This document shows positions 25,923 through 34,375 of a stretch of 40,465 nucleotides of DNA, piece after piece (the first letter of the stretch is position 1; every line of letters begins with the position of its first letter). The translations under genes and the position numbers were made by a program. Origin of the DNA: Salinicola endophyticus (GTDB lineage: Bacteria; Pseudomonadota; Gammaproteobacteria; Pseudomonadales; Halomonadaceae); assembly GCF_003206575.1 (NCBI RefSeq), contig NZ_PZJO01000011.1:91427-131891 (forward strand), written 5' to 3'. Under the pieces are notes generated by a model, which made no database searches, was not told where the DNA came from, and saw only the letters and a program-made list of their open reading frames with translations.

Positions 25923-26927
25923 TCAGTCGCGATTCAGGATATAGCGCCTGACCGCAGCGTTATGCTCACTGAGCGTGCGCGAGAACTGGTGCGAACCGTC
26001 GCCCTTGGCCACGAAGTAGAGCGCATCGCCGGGCGTCGGGTGGAGTGCCGCCTCCAGCGATCCGCGCCCGGGCATGGCGATCGGCGTCGGCGGCAGACCG
26101 TCGATCACGTAGGTGTTGTAGGCGTTCTGGCGCTGCAGGTCGGCGCGGGTGATGTTGCCGACATAGCTGTCGCCCATGCCGTAGATCACGGTCGGATCGG
26201 TCTGCAGGCGCATGCCCTTCTCCAGCCGCCGCACGAAGACACCGGCGATCTCGCCACGCTCCGAGGGCACGCCGGTCTCGCGCTCGATCAGCGAGGCCAG
26301 GATCAGCGCCTGATAGGGGCCGTCGAGGGGCAGCCCGTCGTCGCGGGTGGCCCAGACCTCGTCGAGCGTCTTGTGCATCCGGGTATAGGCGCGCTCAAGC
26401 ACTTCGAGATCGGTCACGCCCTTGTGGTAGCGATAGGTATCGGGGAAGAAGCGCCCTTCCGGGTACTCGTCCGGATGCCCCAGCGCACGCATGATCTCGG
26501 CATCGCTCATGTCAGCGGTGCGGTGTTCGAGCTTCTGGGCGCCATTCAGCAGCTGGCGCATCTGGCGGAAAGTCCAGCCCTCGGGGATCGTCACCCGGTA
26601 GGTGACCACCTGGTCGCTGGAGAGCTTGGCGATCAGCTGGCGGCCCGTCATGCCTGGCTCGAGCTGGAACTCGCCGGCGCGCAGCCCCTGCATCGCGCGC
26701 GGCTCGACCCGCGCCAGCACCCGATAAGGCCAGGCCGCTGCAATGACCCCGAGTGCGGCGAGATCGTCGACCACCTGGGAGAAGGCCGCGCCGCGCGGCA
26801 CTTCATAGACGGTCGCACTGTCGAGCGCGATGGGCCCGTCGAGCTGCGACTGCCAGTAGCGATAACCGGCGAAGGCGGCGATCGCCGCCAGCACCATCAG
26901 CACCACGAAAATCTTGAGAAGGCGCAT
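25923..26927 (-). CDS. mltG: Endolytic murein transglycosylase MltG (YceG)
   Basis: Cuts nascent glycan strands and so sets their length. 334 residues. One N-terminal membrane anchor (about 5-22), a LysM-like region (about 35-105, VPRGAAFSQVVDDLAALGVI), then the YceG catalytic domain. The catalytic glutamate is residue 215 in LIERETGV. RLQTDPTVIYG and GLPPTPIAMPGRGSLEAALHP follow. AAGGAAG precedes the ATG. It lies between pabC and tmk as in E. coli. Confidence 0.95.
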   Translation of the reverse strand: MRLLKIFVVLMVLAAIAAFAGYRYWQSQLDGPIALDSATVYEVPRGAAFSQVVDDLAALGVIAAAWPYRVLARVEPRAMQGLRAGEFQLEPGMTGRQLIAKLSSDQVVTYRVTIPEGWTFRQMRQLLNGAQKLEHRTADMSDAEIMRALGHPDEYPEGRFFPDTYRYHKGVTDLEVLERAYTRMHKTLDEVWATRDDGLPLDGPYQALILASLIERETGVPSERGEIAGVFVRRLEKGMRLQTDPTVIYGMGDSYVGNITRADLQRQNAYNTYVIDGLPPTPIAMPGRGSLEAALHPTPGDALYFVAKGDGSHQFSRTLSEHNAAVRRYILNRD

Positions 26928-27024
26928 GCCACTTCCTTAAATGGCCCGATTGACCGGGCGTCACTGCCGCTGCCCGGATGCCCCGGGCGGCGCTGGTATC
27001 ACGGCGCTGCCGCGCGCCGTCTCT

Positions 27025-27831
27025 TCAGGCGTCGGGGCCCACGGGATAGCCGAGCAGCGGATGCGCCAGGCCGCGCAAGGGATCATCGCTCGCCACGTCC
27101 CAGCGCCGCAGCACCGCCCCCTCGGCATCGCGCAGCACGCGAATCGGCCACACGCCCTGTACGCTGTTGCAGACCCAGGCGGCCTCGGCCTGCTGTAGCC
27201 GCTGCGGCTCGACCCGCACCCGCTGCAGCGGGGTCTCGGCGTCGAGTGCCGCCAGCAGCGTGCCGGCGACACCGGCCTGATCGAGCAGCGGGGTTTCCAG
27301 GCGGCCCGCGTGCAGCCACACCAGATTCATCGCCGTCGCTTCGACCAGGTAGCCCTCGCTATCGCACATCAGCCCCTCGGCTATGATGTCGTCGTCCCAC
27401 TCCTGACGCGCCAGTACGTTCTCCAGCCGAGCCAGATGCTTGAGCCCGGCCAGACGCGGCTGCCGCCCCAGACGCAGCGCGCACAGGCGCACCTCGACCC
27501 CGGCGAACCAGCGCTGGGGAGTGGGGCTGAACGCAGCCGCACTCCAGCCCCAGCGTGGCGTCGGCTCGGCCGGCGGGCGATAGCCCCGCCCGCCGCTACC
27601 TCGGGTCACCACCAGCTTGAGCACCTGCAATCCGGGGGCACAGGCCGCCGGCAGCGGATCGAGCCGATCCCGCGGCGGCGCCGGTAGGCCCAGACGCGCA
27701 CACCCCTCTGCCAGTCGCGCCAGATGCGCCTCCCACAGCAGCGCCCGGCCGTCGCGCACCAGCACAGTCTCGAACAGGCCATCACCGTAGGCAAAGCCGC
27801 GATCGTCCAGGAGTAGCGTCAGGTCCTGCAT
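27025..27831 (-). CDS. pabC: Aminodeoxychorismate lyase
   Basis: PLP enzyme of fold type IV that releases pyruvate to give 4-aminobenzoate for folate synthesis. 268 residues. N-terminal DDRGFAYGDGLFETVLV, the PLP lysine 131 in GLKHLARLENVL, then GYLVEATAMNLVW and DQAGVAGTLL. It begins seven bases after the fabF stop, so it is coupled to fabF in transcription. A branched-chain or D-amino-acid aminotransferase is the structural alternative, but position between fabF and mltG supports PabC. Confidence 0.92.
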   Translation of the reverse strand: MQDLTLLLDDRGFAYGDGLFETVLVRDGRALLWEAHLARLAEGCARLGLPAPPRDRLDPLPAACAPGLQVLKLVVTRGSGGRGYRPPAEPTPRWGWSAAAFSPTPQRWFAGVEVRLCALRLGRQPRLAGLKHLARLENVLARQEWDDDIIAEGLMCDSEGYLVEATAMNLVWLHAGRLETPLLDQAGVAGTLLAALDAETPLQRVRVEPQRLQQAEAAWVCNSVQGVWPIRVLRDAEGAVLRRWDVASDDPLRGLAHPLLGYPVGPDA

Positions 27832-27838
27832 GCGCGCG

Positions 27839-29077
27839 TCACACCCGCGAAAAGATCAGTGACCCGTTGGTGCCACCGAAGCCGAACGAGTTGGAGAGCG
27901 TGATATCGATCTTCATCTCCCGCGCGGTATGCGGCACGTAATCCAGCACACAGCCCTCGCTGGGCGCATCGAGATTGATCGTCGGCGGCGCGACCTGGTC
28001 ACGAATCGCCAGCACGCAGAAGATCGCCTCCACCGCGCCGGCAGCACCCAGCAGGTGGCCGATCATCGATTTCGTCGAGCTCACCGCGACCTTGTCTGCG
28101 GCACTTCCCATCACCCGCTCCACGGCGCGACTCTCGGCGACATCGCCGGCCGAGGTGGAGGTACCGTGAGCATTGATGTAGTGGACCGCCGAAGGATCGA
28201 TGCCGGCATCGTTGATCGCGTTCTGCATCGAGGCCGCGGCACCATTGCCATCTTCCGGCGGCGACGTCATGTGGAAGGCGTCATCGCTCATGCCGAAACC
28301 GGTCAGCTCGGCATAGATGGTGGCACCGCGCCGCTTGGCGTGTTCATACTCTTCGAGCACCATGACCCCGGCACCATCGGAGAGCACGAAGCCATCGCGA
28401 TCGCGATCCCACGGGCGGCTAGCCGCCTGCGGATCGTCATTGCGGGTGGAGAGCGCCCGCGCCGCCGAGAAGCCCCCGAGACCCAGCGGCGTGGTGGCCA
28501 TCTCGGCGCCGCCGCAGAACATCACGTCGGCATCGCCATAGGCGATGGTGCGCGCGCTGTAGCCGATATTGTGGGTGCCGGTGGTGCAGGCGGTGGTGAT
28601 GGCGATGTTGGGACCCTTGAAGCCGTGCTGGATCGCCAGGCTGCCGGAGATCATGTTGATGATCGATCCGGGCACGAAAAATGGCGATACCCGCCGCGGG
28701 CCGCCCTTGTTGAGCGCATCGTGGTTGCGTTCGATCATCGGCAGGCCGCCGATACCCGAGCCGATCGCCACCCCAATACGGTGGGCGTTCTCCTCGGTGC
28801 AGGCGATGCCGGAGTCGCGCATGGCCTGGGTGGCGGCGGCCACGCCGTACTGGATGAACAGATCCATCTTGCGCGCTTCCTTGGGATTCAAGTACTCGCC
28901 GATGTCGAAGTTCTTGACCGCCCCGCCGAAACGCGTGTTGAAACCTGCCGTGTCGAAATGCTCGATCGGCGCGATGCCACTCTTCCCTGACAAGAGCTGC
29001 TGCCAGCTCTCCTCGACCGTGTTGCCAACCGGGGTCACCAGACCCAGGCCGGTCACTACCACTCTTCTACGCGGCAT
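27839..29077 (-). CDS. fabF: 3-oxoacyl-[ACP] synthase II
   Basis: Condensing enzyme that extends acyl-ACP with malonyl-ACP. 412 residues from the ATG at 29077, which has GGAGGAG five bases upstream. Active cysteine 164 is in [10 protein letters not shown]. The two histidines lie in [11 protein letters not shown] (about 304) and [13 protein letters not shown] (about 341). The C-terminus [14 protein letters not shown] is typical. It is separated from acpP by 315 bases holding a terminator and a TATAAT element, so it probably has its own promoter. Confidence 0.96.
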   Translation of the reverse strand: MPRRRVVVTGLGLVTPVGNTVEESWQQLLSGKSGIAPIEHFDTAGFNTRFGGAVKNFDIGEYLNPKEARKMDLFIQYGVAAATQAMRDSGIACTEENAHRIGVAIGSGIGGLPMIERNHDALNKGGPRRVSPFFVPGSIINMISGSLAIQHGFKGPNIAITTACTTGTHNIGYSARTIAYGDADVMFCGGAEMATTPLGLGGFSAARALSTRNDDPQAASRPWDRDRDGFVLSDGAGVMVLEEYEHAKRRGATIYAELTGFGMSDDAFHMTSPPEDGNGAAASMQNAINDAGIDPSAVHYINAHGTSTSAGDVAESRAVERVMGSAADKVAVSSTKSMIGHLLGAAGAVEAIFCVLAIRDQVAPPTINLDAPSEGCVLDYVPHTAREMKIDITLSNSFGFGGTNGSLIFSRV

Positions 29078-29165
29078 CGAATCTCCTCCGAACTCCGTCA
29101 TTGCCACGAGCCGTGACGGCGACCCATCCAAGTCCCACCGCCGGCCCGCACACCGAAACGCGCGA

Positions 29166-29171
29166 ATTATA
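29166..29171 (-). promoter_or_regulatory. Candidate fabF -10 element
   Basis: TATAAT on the minus strand, about 90 bases before the fabF ATG and downstream of the acpP terminator. The -35 region at 16-18 bases is poor, so an activator or a non-standard promoter would be needed. Confidence 0.4.
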
Positions 29172-29306
29172 CCCGATCCCCGTCGCCGATGGGCGCCCCC
29201 CTGCCCGTCGAGGACTCAGCGCCAGCACGCGCGGCGCATATCCAGACTGACCCCGGGACAGGCTATCACAGCGACACTGGCGTGCCGGTGCATGCCCTAG
29301 AACGCA

Positions 29307-29335
29307 GAAAGCCGCTCTCATCGAGAGCGGCTTTC
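29307..29335 (-). terminator. Terminator hairpin after acpP
   Basis: GAAAGCCGCTCTC and GAGAGCGGCTTTC form a perfect 13-bp stem with a 3-base loop, 57 bases after the acpP stop. The 3' arm ends in CTTTC on both strands, giving a short U-stretch. Likely separates abundant acpP mRNA from fabF. Confidence 0.75.
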
Positions 29336-29392
29336 GTAACATCGGCCGTCCAGCCGGCAGTCGGGCCCCATCGGATGATGGAGATAACCGCC

Positions 29393-29626
29393 TTACTGGT
29401 GGGCGTTGATGTAGTCGATCGCTTCCTGAACGGTAGTGATCTTTTCTGCTTCTTCGTCGGGAATTTCGGTGTCGAATTCCTCTTCGAGCGCCATCACCAG
29501 TTCGACGGTATCCAGCGAATCCGCGCCGAGGTCTTCGGTGAAGGAGGAGGAGTTCTGAATATCCTCTTCCTTGACGTTCAGGCGTTCGGCAACAACCTTC
29601 TTAACGCGCTCTTCGATGGTGCTCAT
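29393..29626 (-). CDS. acpP: Acyl carrier protein
   Basis: 77 residues, strongly acidic. The phosphopantetheine serine is residue 37 in [11 protein letters not shown]. Near-identical in pattern to E. coli AcpP. AGGAG lies upstream of the ATG at good spacing. It carries growing acyl chains for FabD, FabG and FabF encoded around it. Confidence 0.98.
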   Translation of the reverse strand: MSTIEERVKKVVAERLNVKEEDIQNSSSFTEDLGADSLDTVELVMALEEEFDTEIPDEEAEKITTVQEAIDYINAHQ

Positions 29627-29678
29627 TATGTCGTTACTCCTAATGGTACGAATCCGCCAGCTAAAAAGCTGCGGCTAG

Positions 29679-29705
29679 TTTATAGACCGCCCCCAGACGA
29701 CGCAA
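29679..29705 (-). promoter_or_regulatory. Candidate acpP promoter
   Basis: On the minus strand TTGCGT (29700-29705) and TATAAA (29679-29684) are separated by 15 bases, in the 96-base gap before acpP. The -10 is good, the spacer short. A small CAGCT/AGCTG hairpin (29658-29671) lies in the resulting leader. Confidence 0.35.
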
Positions 29706-29722
29706 CCCGCGTCGCAGAGGGA

Positions 29723-30463
29723 TTACCGCATGTTCATGCCGCCATTGACCTGCAGCGTTTCACCGGTGATATAGCCTGCGGCGTCGCTGGTCAAGAAGCC
29801 GATGGCCGCAGCGATTTCTTCCGGCTGCCCCAGGCGCGCCAGCGGAATCTGACCCAGCAGCGCGTCGCGCTGGGCTTCCGGCAACGCCTGAGTCATATCG
29901 GTGTCGATGAAGCCCGGCGCCACCGCATTGACGGTGATGGCGCGCGAGGCGACTTCACGTGCCAGCGCCCGGGTGAAGCCCTCCATGCCCGCCTTGGCGG
30001 CAGCATAGTTGGCCTGCCCGAGATTGCCCATCATCGCCACCACGGAGCTCACGTTGACGATACGGCCGAAACGCGCCCGCGTCATCCCCTTGAGGCTCGT
30101 CTTGCACACACGATAGACCGACTTGAGATTGGTATCGAGCACCGCGTCCCACTCGTCTTCCTTCATCCGCATCAGCAGGTTGTCGCGCGTGATGCCGGCG
30201 TTGTTGACGACGATGGTGGGTGCGGCATAGGTCTCGGTGATGCGCTTGAAGATGGCCTCGACACTGGCCTGATCGGTGACGTCGAGCGCCAGACCCTGCC
30301 CCTCGATATCGTGGGCCTTGAGATCCTCGTCGATCCGCGCCGCGCCGCTCTCGCTGGTGGCGGTGGCGATCACGATGCGCCCCTGACGCCCCAGCTCGCG
30401 GGCCACGGCGCGACCGATACCACGACTGGCACCGGTCACCAACGCGACTCTACGTTCGGTCAT
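29723..30463 (-). CDS. fabG: 3-oxoacyl-[ACP] reductase
   Basis: NADPH-dependent short-chain dehydrogenase that reduces the beta-keto acyl-ACP. 246 residues. Cofactor loop GASRGIG at 11-17, VNNAGIT at about 86-92, catalytic serine in NVSSVV (about 139), Tyr153 and Lys157 in NYAAAKAG. The start at 30463 has AAAGGA eight bases upstream and begins the conserved MTERRVALVTG. It follows fabD by 11 bases; the frame remains open upstream into fabD but without homology. Confidence 0.97.
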   Translation of the reverse strand: MTERRVALVTGASRGIGRAVARELGRQGRIVIATATSESGAARIDEDLKAHDIEGQGLALDVTDQASVEAIFKRITETYAAPTIVVNNAGITRDNLLMRMKEDEWDAVLDTNLKSVYRVCKTSLKGMTRARFGRIVNVSSVVAMMGNLGQANYAAAKAGMEGFTRALAREVASRAITVNAVAPGFIDTDMTQALPEAQRDALLGQIPLARLGQPEEIAAAIGFLTSDAAGYITGETLQVNGGMNMR

Positions 30464-30474
30464 GATGTCATCCT

Positions 30475-31437
30475 TTAAGGCTCTTGAACGTCCAACGCCT
30501 CGCGCGCCAGCTCGAGGGCGGAGGACAGCGTGTCGGGGTCGTTGACGGCCAACCCCTTGATCTGACGCTGAATGCGCTTGTTGAGTCCGGTCAGGACCTT
30601 GCCCGGCCCGCACTCGATGAAGACCCCGGAGCCGGCCTCGAACATGGCGTTGACGCACTCCGTCCAGCGCACCGGGCGGTAAAGCTGTTCGACCAGACGC
30701 TGCCGCAGCGCTTCCACCGATGCCGGTACCTCGGCATTGACGTTCTGGTAGACGGCGTAGCGCGGCAGCTTGATGTCGAGCTCTGCGATCGCCGCTTCGA
30801 CTCGCGCCGCGGCGGGCTTCATCAGCGCACAGTGCGAGGGTACCGATACCGGCAGCGGCAGCGCGCGCTTGGCACCCGCCTCCTGGCACAGCGCAATGGC
30901 ACGATCCACCGCGCCCTGATGGCCGGCGATGACCACCTGACCCGGCGAGTTGTAGTTGACCGCAGCCACCACCTCGTCGCCGGCGGCCTCACGACAGGCC
31001 TGCTCGACCGCAGCATCGTCGAGCCCCAGCACCGCCGCCATGGCACCCACGCCTGCCGGCACCGCCTCCTGCATCGCTTCACCACGCAGCCGTACCAGAC
31101 GGATACCTTCGGCAAAACCCAGGGCGCCAGCACACACCATGGCACTGTACTCGCCCAGGCTATGCCCGGCCATCATGCTCGGACGCGGCCCCTCCAGCTC
31201 CTGCCACACCCGCCACACGGCGACGCTCGACGCCAGCAGCGCAGGCTGGGTGCAGGCAGTGGCGTTGAGCTTCTCCTCGGGACCTTCCTGGACGACGTGC
31301 CACAGGTCGTACCCCAGCGCTTCGGAAGCCTCATCGAACGTGGTGCGAACCACGCTGTAGCGTTCGGCCAATTCCCGCAGCATTCCTTGCTGCTGAGAGC
31401 CCTGCCCGGGAAAGACCAGAGCCAGTGATTGCGTCAT
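30475..31437 (-). CDS. fabD: Malonyl-CoA:ACP transacylase
   Basis: Loads malonyl groups onto ACP. 320 residues. FPGQGSQ at 9-15, active serine 93 in GHSLGEYSA, catalytic histidine in SVPSHCALMKPA (about 200). The ATG at 31437 has AAGGGTGAG upstream. A GTG at 31446 overlaps that site and is rejected. It begins five bases after the plsX stop. Confidence 0.96.
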   Translation of the reverse strand: MTQSLALVFPGQGSQQQGMLRELAERYSVVRTTFDEASEALGYDLWHVVQEGPEEKLNATACTQPALLASSVAVWRVWQELEGPRPSMMAGHSLGEYSAMVCAGALGFAEGIRLVRLRGEAMQEAVPAGVGAMAAVLGLDDAAVEQACREAAGDEVVAAVNYNSPGQVVIAGHQGAVDRAIALCQEAGAKRALPLPVSVPSHCALMKPAAARVEAAIAELDIKLPRYAVYQNVNAEVPASVEALRQRLVEQLYRPVRWTECVNAMFEAGSGVFIECGPGKVLTGLNKRIQRQIKGLAVNDPDTLSSALELAREALDVQEP

Positions 31438-31442
31438 CGCGC

Positions 31443-32552
31443 TCACCCTTGAAGTGATGAATCGTCGGTTCCCGTCGTATCACGAGACCCGCTATCCACT
31501 CGACCGACGTCATCGACCGACGAGATAGCAGATGTCGCCGCCACTGCCGACCAGGCCCCGCGCAGGTGGTCCGGCAGCCCCACCGCGATTTCGCGCACCG
31601 CACGATCGATGGCAAAGGCAAAGGCGCGATCGCTGGCATTGCCATGACTCTTGACCACGATCTGGTTGAGCCCCAGCAGACTGGCACCGTTGTGACGTAC
31701 CGGATCGAGCTGCGCCTTGAAGCGCATCAGCGCCGGGCGCGCCAGCGCGCTGACAAGACGCGTACTCCAGTGAGACTCGAAGGTCTCCTGCAGGCGCTTG
31801 AGCAGCATCTGGGCGACCCCTTCGCTGGCCTTGAGCACCGCATTGCCGACGAAGCCATCACACACCACCACATCGGCGGCACCCGAGAAGATGCCATCGC
31901 CCTCCAGGTAGCCGATATAGTCAAAGGTACCGGCGTCCCGCCCGCGCAGCTCGGCGTCCGCCTCGCGCACCCGGGCCACGCCCTTGCCCGCTTCGACACC
32001 GACGTTGAGCAGCGCCACCCGTGGGCGCGCCACGTCGTCCACCGCCCGGCACATCAGCGCCCCCATGTGGGCGAAGTCGACCAGATGCCTGGCGTGCACC
32101 TCGACGCTGGCGCCCAGATCGAGAAGGTAGCAGCGCCCGGCATGACGCGTCGGCACAGCGGTGCTGATGGCTGGCCGCGAGATCCCCGGCACGCTGCCGA
32201 GTTCACGTCGCGCCAGTGCCATCAGCGCGCCGGTATTGCCACAGCTGACACCGGCCTGCGCCTCGCCCTGCGCCACCGCCTTAAGCATGCCGTGCAGGCT
32301 GGTCGCACAGGGGTTGTCGAGCACCTCCATCGGCGGCATCGCCTGAGTGACCACCCTGGGGGCATCGCTCAGCGAGATTCGCGCGCGCGCGTCGCGCGAG
32401 GCGCCCAGCTGCGCCAGAAGCCCCCGCAGCTCGGCCTGGGGGCCATACAGCGTCGGCTCGAGGTCGGGATGACGCTGGAGCGCCAGCAGTACCCCCCCGA
32501 CAGTAGCGCGGGGACCGAAGTCCCCGCCCATGGCATCGATGGCGATGCGCAT
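31443..32552 (-). CDS. plsX: Phosphate acyltransferase PlsX
   Basis: Makes acyl-phosphate from acyl-ACP for phospholipid synthesis. 369 residues, about 20 more than many homologues, with a serine/aspartate-rich C-terminal extension after [11 protein letters not shown]-terminal [12 protein letters not shown] is diagnostic. [51 protein letters not shown] and [14 protein letters not shown] follow. It lies between rpmF and fabD as in E. coli. Confidence 0.95.
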   Translation of the reverse strand: MRIAIDAMGGDFGPRATVGGVLLALQRHPDLEPTLYGPQAELRGLLAQLGASRDARARISLSDAPRVVTQAMPPMEVLDNPCATSLHGMLKAVAQGEAQAGVSCGNTGALMALARRELGSVPGISRPAISTAVPTRHAGRCYLLDLGASVEVHARHLVDFAHMGALMCRAVDDVARPRVALLNVGVEAGKGVARVREADAELRGRDAGTFDYIGYLEGDGIFSGAADVVVCDGFVGNAVLKASEGVAQMLLKRLQETFESHWSTRLVSALARPALMRFKAQLDPVRHNGASLLGLNQIVVKSHGNASDRAFAFAIDRAVREIAVGLPDHLRGAWSAVAATSAISSVDDVGRVDSGSRDTTGTDDSSLQG

Positions 32553-32581
32553 CGCCCGCGCGTCAGCGTCAGTCGCCGTGA

Positions 32582-32752
32582 TTAAACGTCGACGACCTTG
32601 CGACCACGGTAGTAGCCGTCCGGTGCGACGTGGTGACGACGATGCGTGGTGCCGGTTTCCTTGTCCTGGGACAGGGCCGGGCTGCTCAGCGCATCGTGTG
32701 CGCGGCGCATGCCACGCTTGGAACGGGTCTTGCGGTTCTGTTGAACGGCCAT
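32582..32752 (-). CDS. rpmF: 50S ribosomal protein L32
   Basis: 56 residues: starts [20 protein letters not shown], then [20 protein letters not shown] and ends in [11 protein letters not shown], matching the L32 pattern throughout. No zinc-binding cysteines, so it is the zinc-independent form. GGAG lies eight bases before the ATG. Sits between yceD and plsX, the order conserved in most proteobacteria. Confidence 0.97.
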   Translation of the reverse strand: MAVQQNRKTRSKRGMRRAHDALSSPALSQDKETGTTHRRHHVAPDGYYRGRKVVDV

Positions 32753-32784
32753 GATGATGACTCCAACGTCAGTGTCATTCGGTT

Positions 32785-33315
32785 TTAGAGTTTTCCCTTC
32801 AACGTCTTCAAGACGTCGAAGGGGCTATCGGCTCGAGCGGGCGCCCGTTCGTCGGCGCTCTCTCCGCTCTGCATCTGATCACGCGAAACGGCACAGGCCG
32901 ACTCTTCGTGATAGACCACCTGAGGAAGACTCAGCAGCAGCTCGTCCTCGATCGCCCCAAGCAGGTCGAGATGTTCGTTGTCGACCAGCACCGGCTCATA
33001 CTCGCTCGGCACCTCGGAAGCGAGCGCATCACTGCTCACCACGGCGAGCTGGAAACGGCTCGACACCGGCACGCTCATCGGTTTCAGGCAGCGCCGACAC
33101 GGCATCTGCAACTGTGCCGACAGCTCACCTTCGATCAGGTTCCGGCGTTGAGCATCGCGTCCGAACTGCAACGATACCTGAGCCTGTCCGCTCTGCTCAC
33201 CGATCTCGGCGGCAAGGCGCGACAGCGCATCGAGGTCGATAGTGCCCTCGAGCAGCTCATGGTTGGCCGCGAGGCGATAAGGCTCGACGGTCGCGGGAAG
33301 TCGTCTGGTCAACAT
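32785..33315 (-). CDS. yceD: YceD family protein (DUF177)
   Basis: 176 residues. Conserved CRRC (about 74-77) in [38 protein letters not shown], and a C-terminal PFDVLKTLK. Linked to ribosomal large-subunit and 23S rRNA biogenesis in some bacteria. Always next to rpmF. The N-terminus ([16 protein letters not shown]) aligns with the E. coli start, which supports the ATG at 33315. A near-consensus promoter ends only nine bases upstream, so the mRNA would be nearly leaderless. Confidence 0.93.
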   Translation of the reverse strand: MLTRRLPATVEPYRLAANHELLEGTIDLDALSRLAAEIGEQSGQAQVSLQFGRDAQRRNLIEGELSAQLQMPCRRCLKPMSVPVSSRFQLAVVSSDALASEVPSEYEPVLVDNEHLDLLGAIEDELLLSLPQVVYHEESACAVSRDQMQSGESADERAPARADSPFDVLKTLKGKL

Positions 33316-33775
33316 AGGCGCGCCATAATAGGGATTCGACCTGTCTCTGTCAAAGCACTTGATCGCGACTACGCTAGAGACATTCAGGCGCCGGGCGGGA
33401 CGGCGCGAGGCAGGTCAATAGTAGCCATGCGCGCCGCCACGAGGCGACATGATAGCCTGAAAGGCGCTGGCGTTCGCGTGCTCATCGACGCCACTTTCTT
33501 GCCACCCCGCGCAAGTCGTCAATAAACACACTGAAAACAGATTAACGGGCGAGGCCATGCCAAGCGCGAAGAGATTGCCATTAAAATAAACTGGCAATAA
33601 TGACTGACTAAAAAAGTCCTGCTGAAAATCACTCTTCTCTCTTGTGGCCAGTGGGAGAGCCGGCGACAGCCGCATCATCCAATCACTCGGATGCCAGGGC
33701 GTCGCTTCGCCACCCTATCGACCCGATAGCCACTGATTCGACAGACACCGACCCGACAGACATTAAGGAAAGCCC
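33316..33775. other. Divergent intergenic region, yceD / yceF
   Basis: 460 bases without a supported gene. The yceD promoter is at 33325-33353. The stretch 33525-33650 is clearly lower in GC than its surroundings. ATTGCCA (33584-33590) and TGGCAAT (33602-33608) form a 7-bp inverted repeat with an 11-base AT-rich centre, a possible operator. Near 33716-33762 are imperfect copies of gacccgacagac. A minus-strand frame at 33415-33678 has no coding character. Confidence 0.55.
33325..33353 (-). promoter_or_regulatory. Sigma-70 promoter of the yceD-rpmF-plsX-fab operon
   Basis: On the minus strand TTGACA (33348-33353), a 17-base spacer and TATTAT (33325-33330). The -35 is perfect and the -10 matches five of six. 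Expected transcription start near 33318, two or three bases before the yceD ATG at 33315. Confidence 0.75.
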
Positions 33776-34375
33776 ATGCCGCGACTGGTACTCGCCTCCA
33801 GCTCCCCCTACCGCCGCCAGCTCCTGGAGCGCCTGGCGCTTCCCTTCACCTGGGCCGCGCCCGATATCGACGAGAGCCACCGCCCGAATGAGACACCGAC
33901 CGCGCTGGCCCACCGCCTGGCACTGGGCAAGGCGCAGGCGGTCACGGCGCAGTTTCCCGAGCATCTGATCATCGGCTCCGACCAGCTGGCGCTGTTCGAG
34001 GACGACATTCTGGGCAAGCCCGGCAATCACGCCACCGCCTGCGCCAACCTGCGCCGCTTTTCGGGTCAGCGCGTGCGCTTCATGACCGGCCTCGCCCTGG
34101 TCGATACCGCCAATGGCCGCCACTGGGTCACCCACGACACCTATGACGTACATTTTCGCCAGCTCAGCGACGCCGAGATCGAGGCCTACGTCAGCCGCGA
34201 ACGCCCCTTCGACAGCGCCGGCAGCTTCCGCATGGAGGGGCTGGGCATCGCCCTGTTTGAACGCTTCGAAGGCAACGACCCCAACACCCTGATAGGACTG
34301 CCGCTGATGCGCCTGTGCGAGCTGCTGCGCGAGGCCGGCATGGACCCGCTGGCCGCAGCACCTCAGGGCAGCTGA
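33776..34375 (+). CDS. yceF: Maf-like nucleotide pyrophosphatase YceF
   Basis: Hydrolyses modified nucleoside triphosphates (7-methyl-GTP in E. coli YceF), a house-cleaning role. 199 residues, aligning with YceF over its length: LVLASSSPYRRQLLERL, PDIDES, LIIGSDQ, ILGKPG, FMTGLALVD, YDVHFRQLSDAEIEAYV, DSAGSFRMEGLGI, GNDPNTLIGLPL. AAGGAA lies upstream of the ATG. It points away from yceD, and its last 13 bases overlap the end of the convergent sppA gene. Confidence 0.95.
   Translation: MPRLVLASSSPYRRQLLERLALPFTWAAPDIDESHRPNETPTALAHRLALGKAQAVTAQFPEHLIIGSDQLALFEDDILGKPGNHATACANLRRFSGQRVRFMTGLALVDTANGRHWVTHDTYDVHFRQLSDAEIEAYVSRERPFDSAGSFRMEGLGIALFERFEGNDPNTLIGLPLMRLCELLREAGMDPLAAAPQGS

Larger units (their letters stand above)
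29078..29392. other. acpP-fabF intergenic region
   Basis: 315 bases without a gene. It holds the acpP terminator hairpin (29307-29335), a perfect TATAAT on the minus strand (29166-29171) that may be a fabF promoter, and the strong fabF ribosome site GGAGGAG near 29083-29089. Nothing else is evident. Confidence 0.6.

Noticed and set aside
33415-33678. 87-codon minus-strand frame in the yceD-yceF gap
   Set aside because: No ribosome site, no domain, and composition changes along it with the AT-rich patch.
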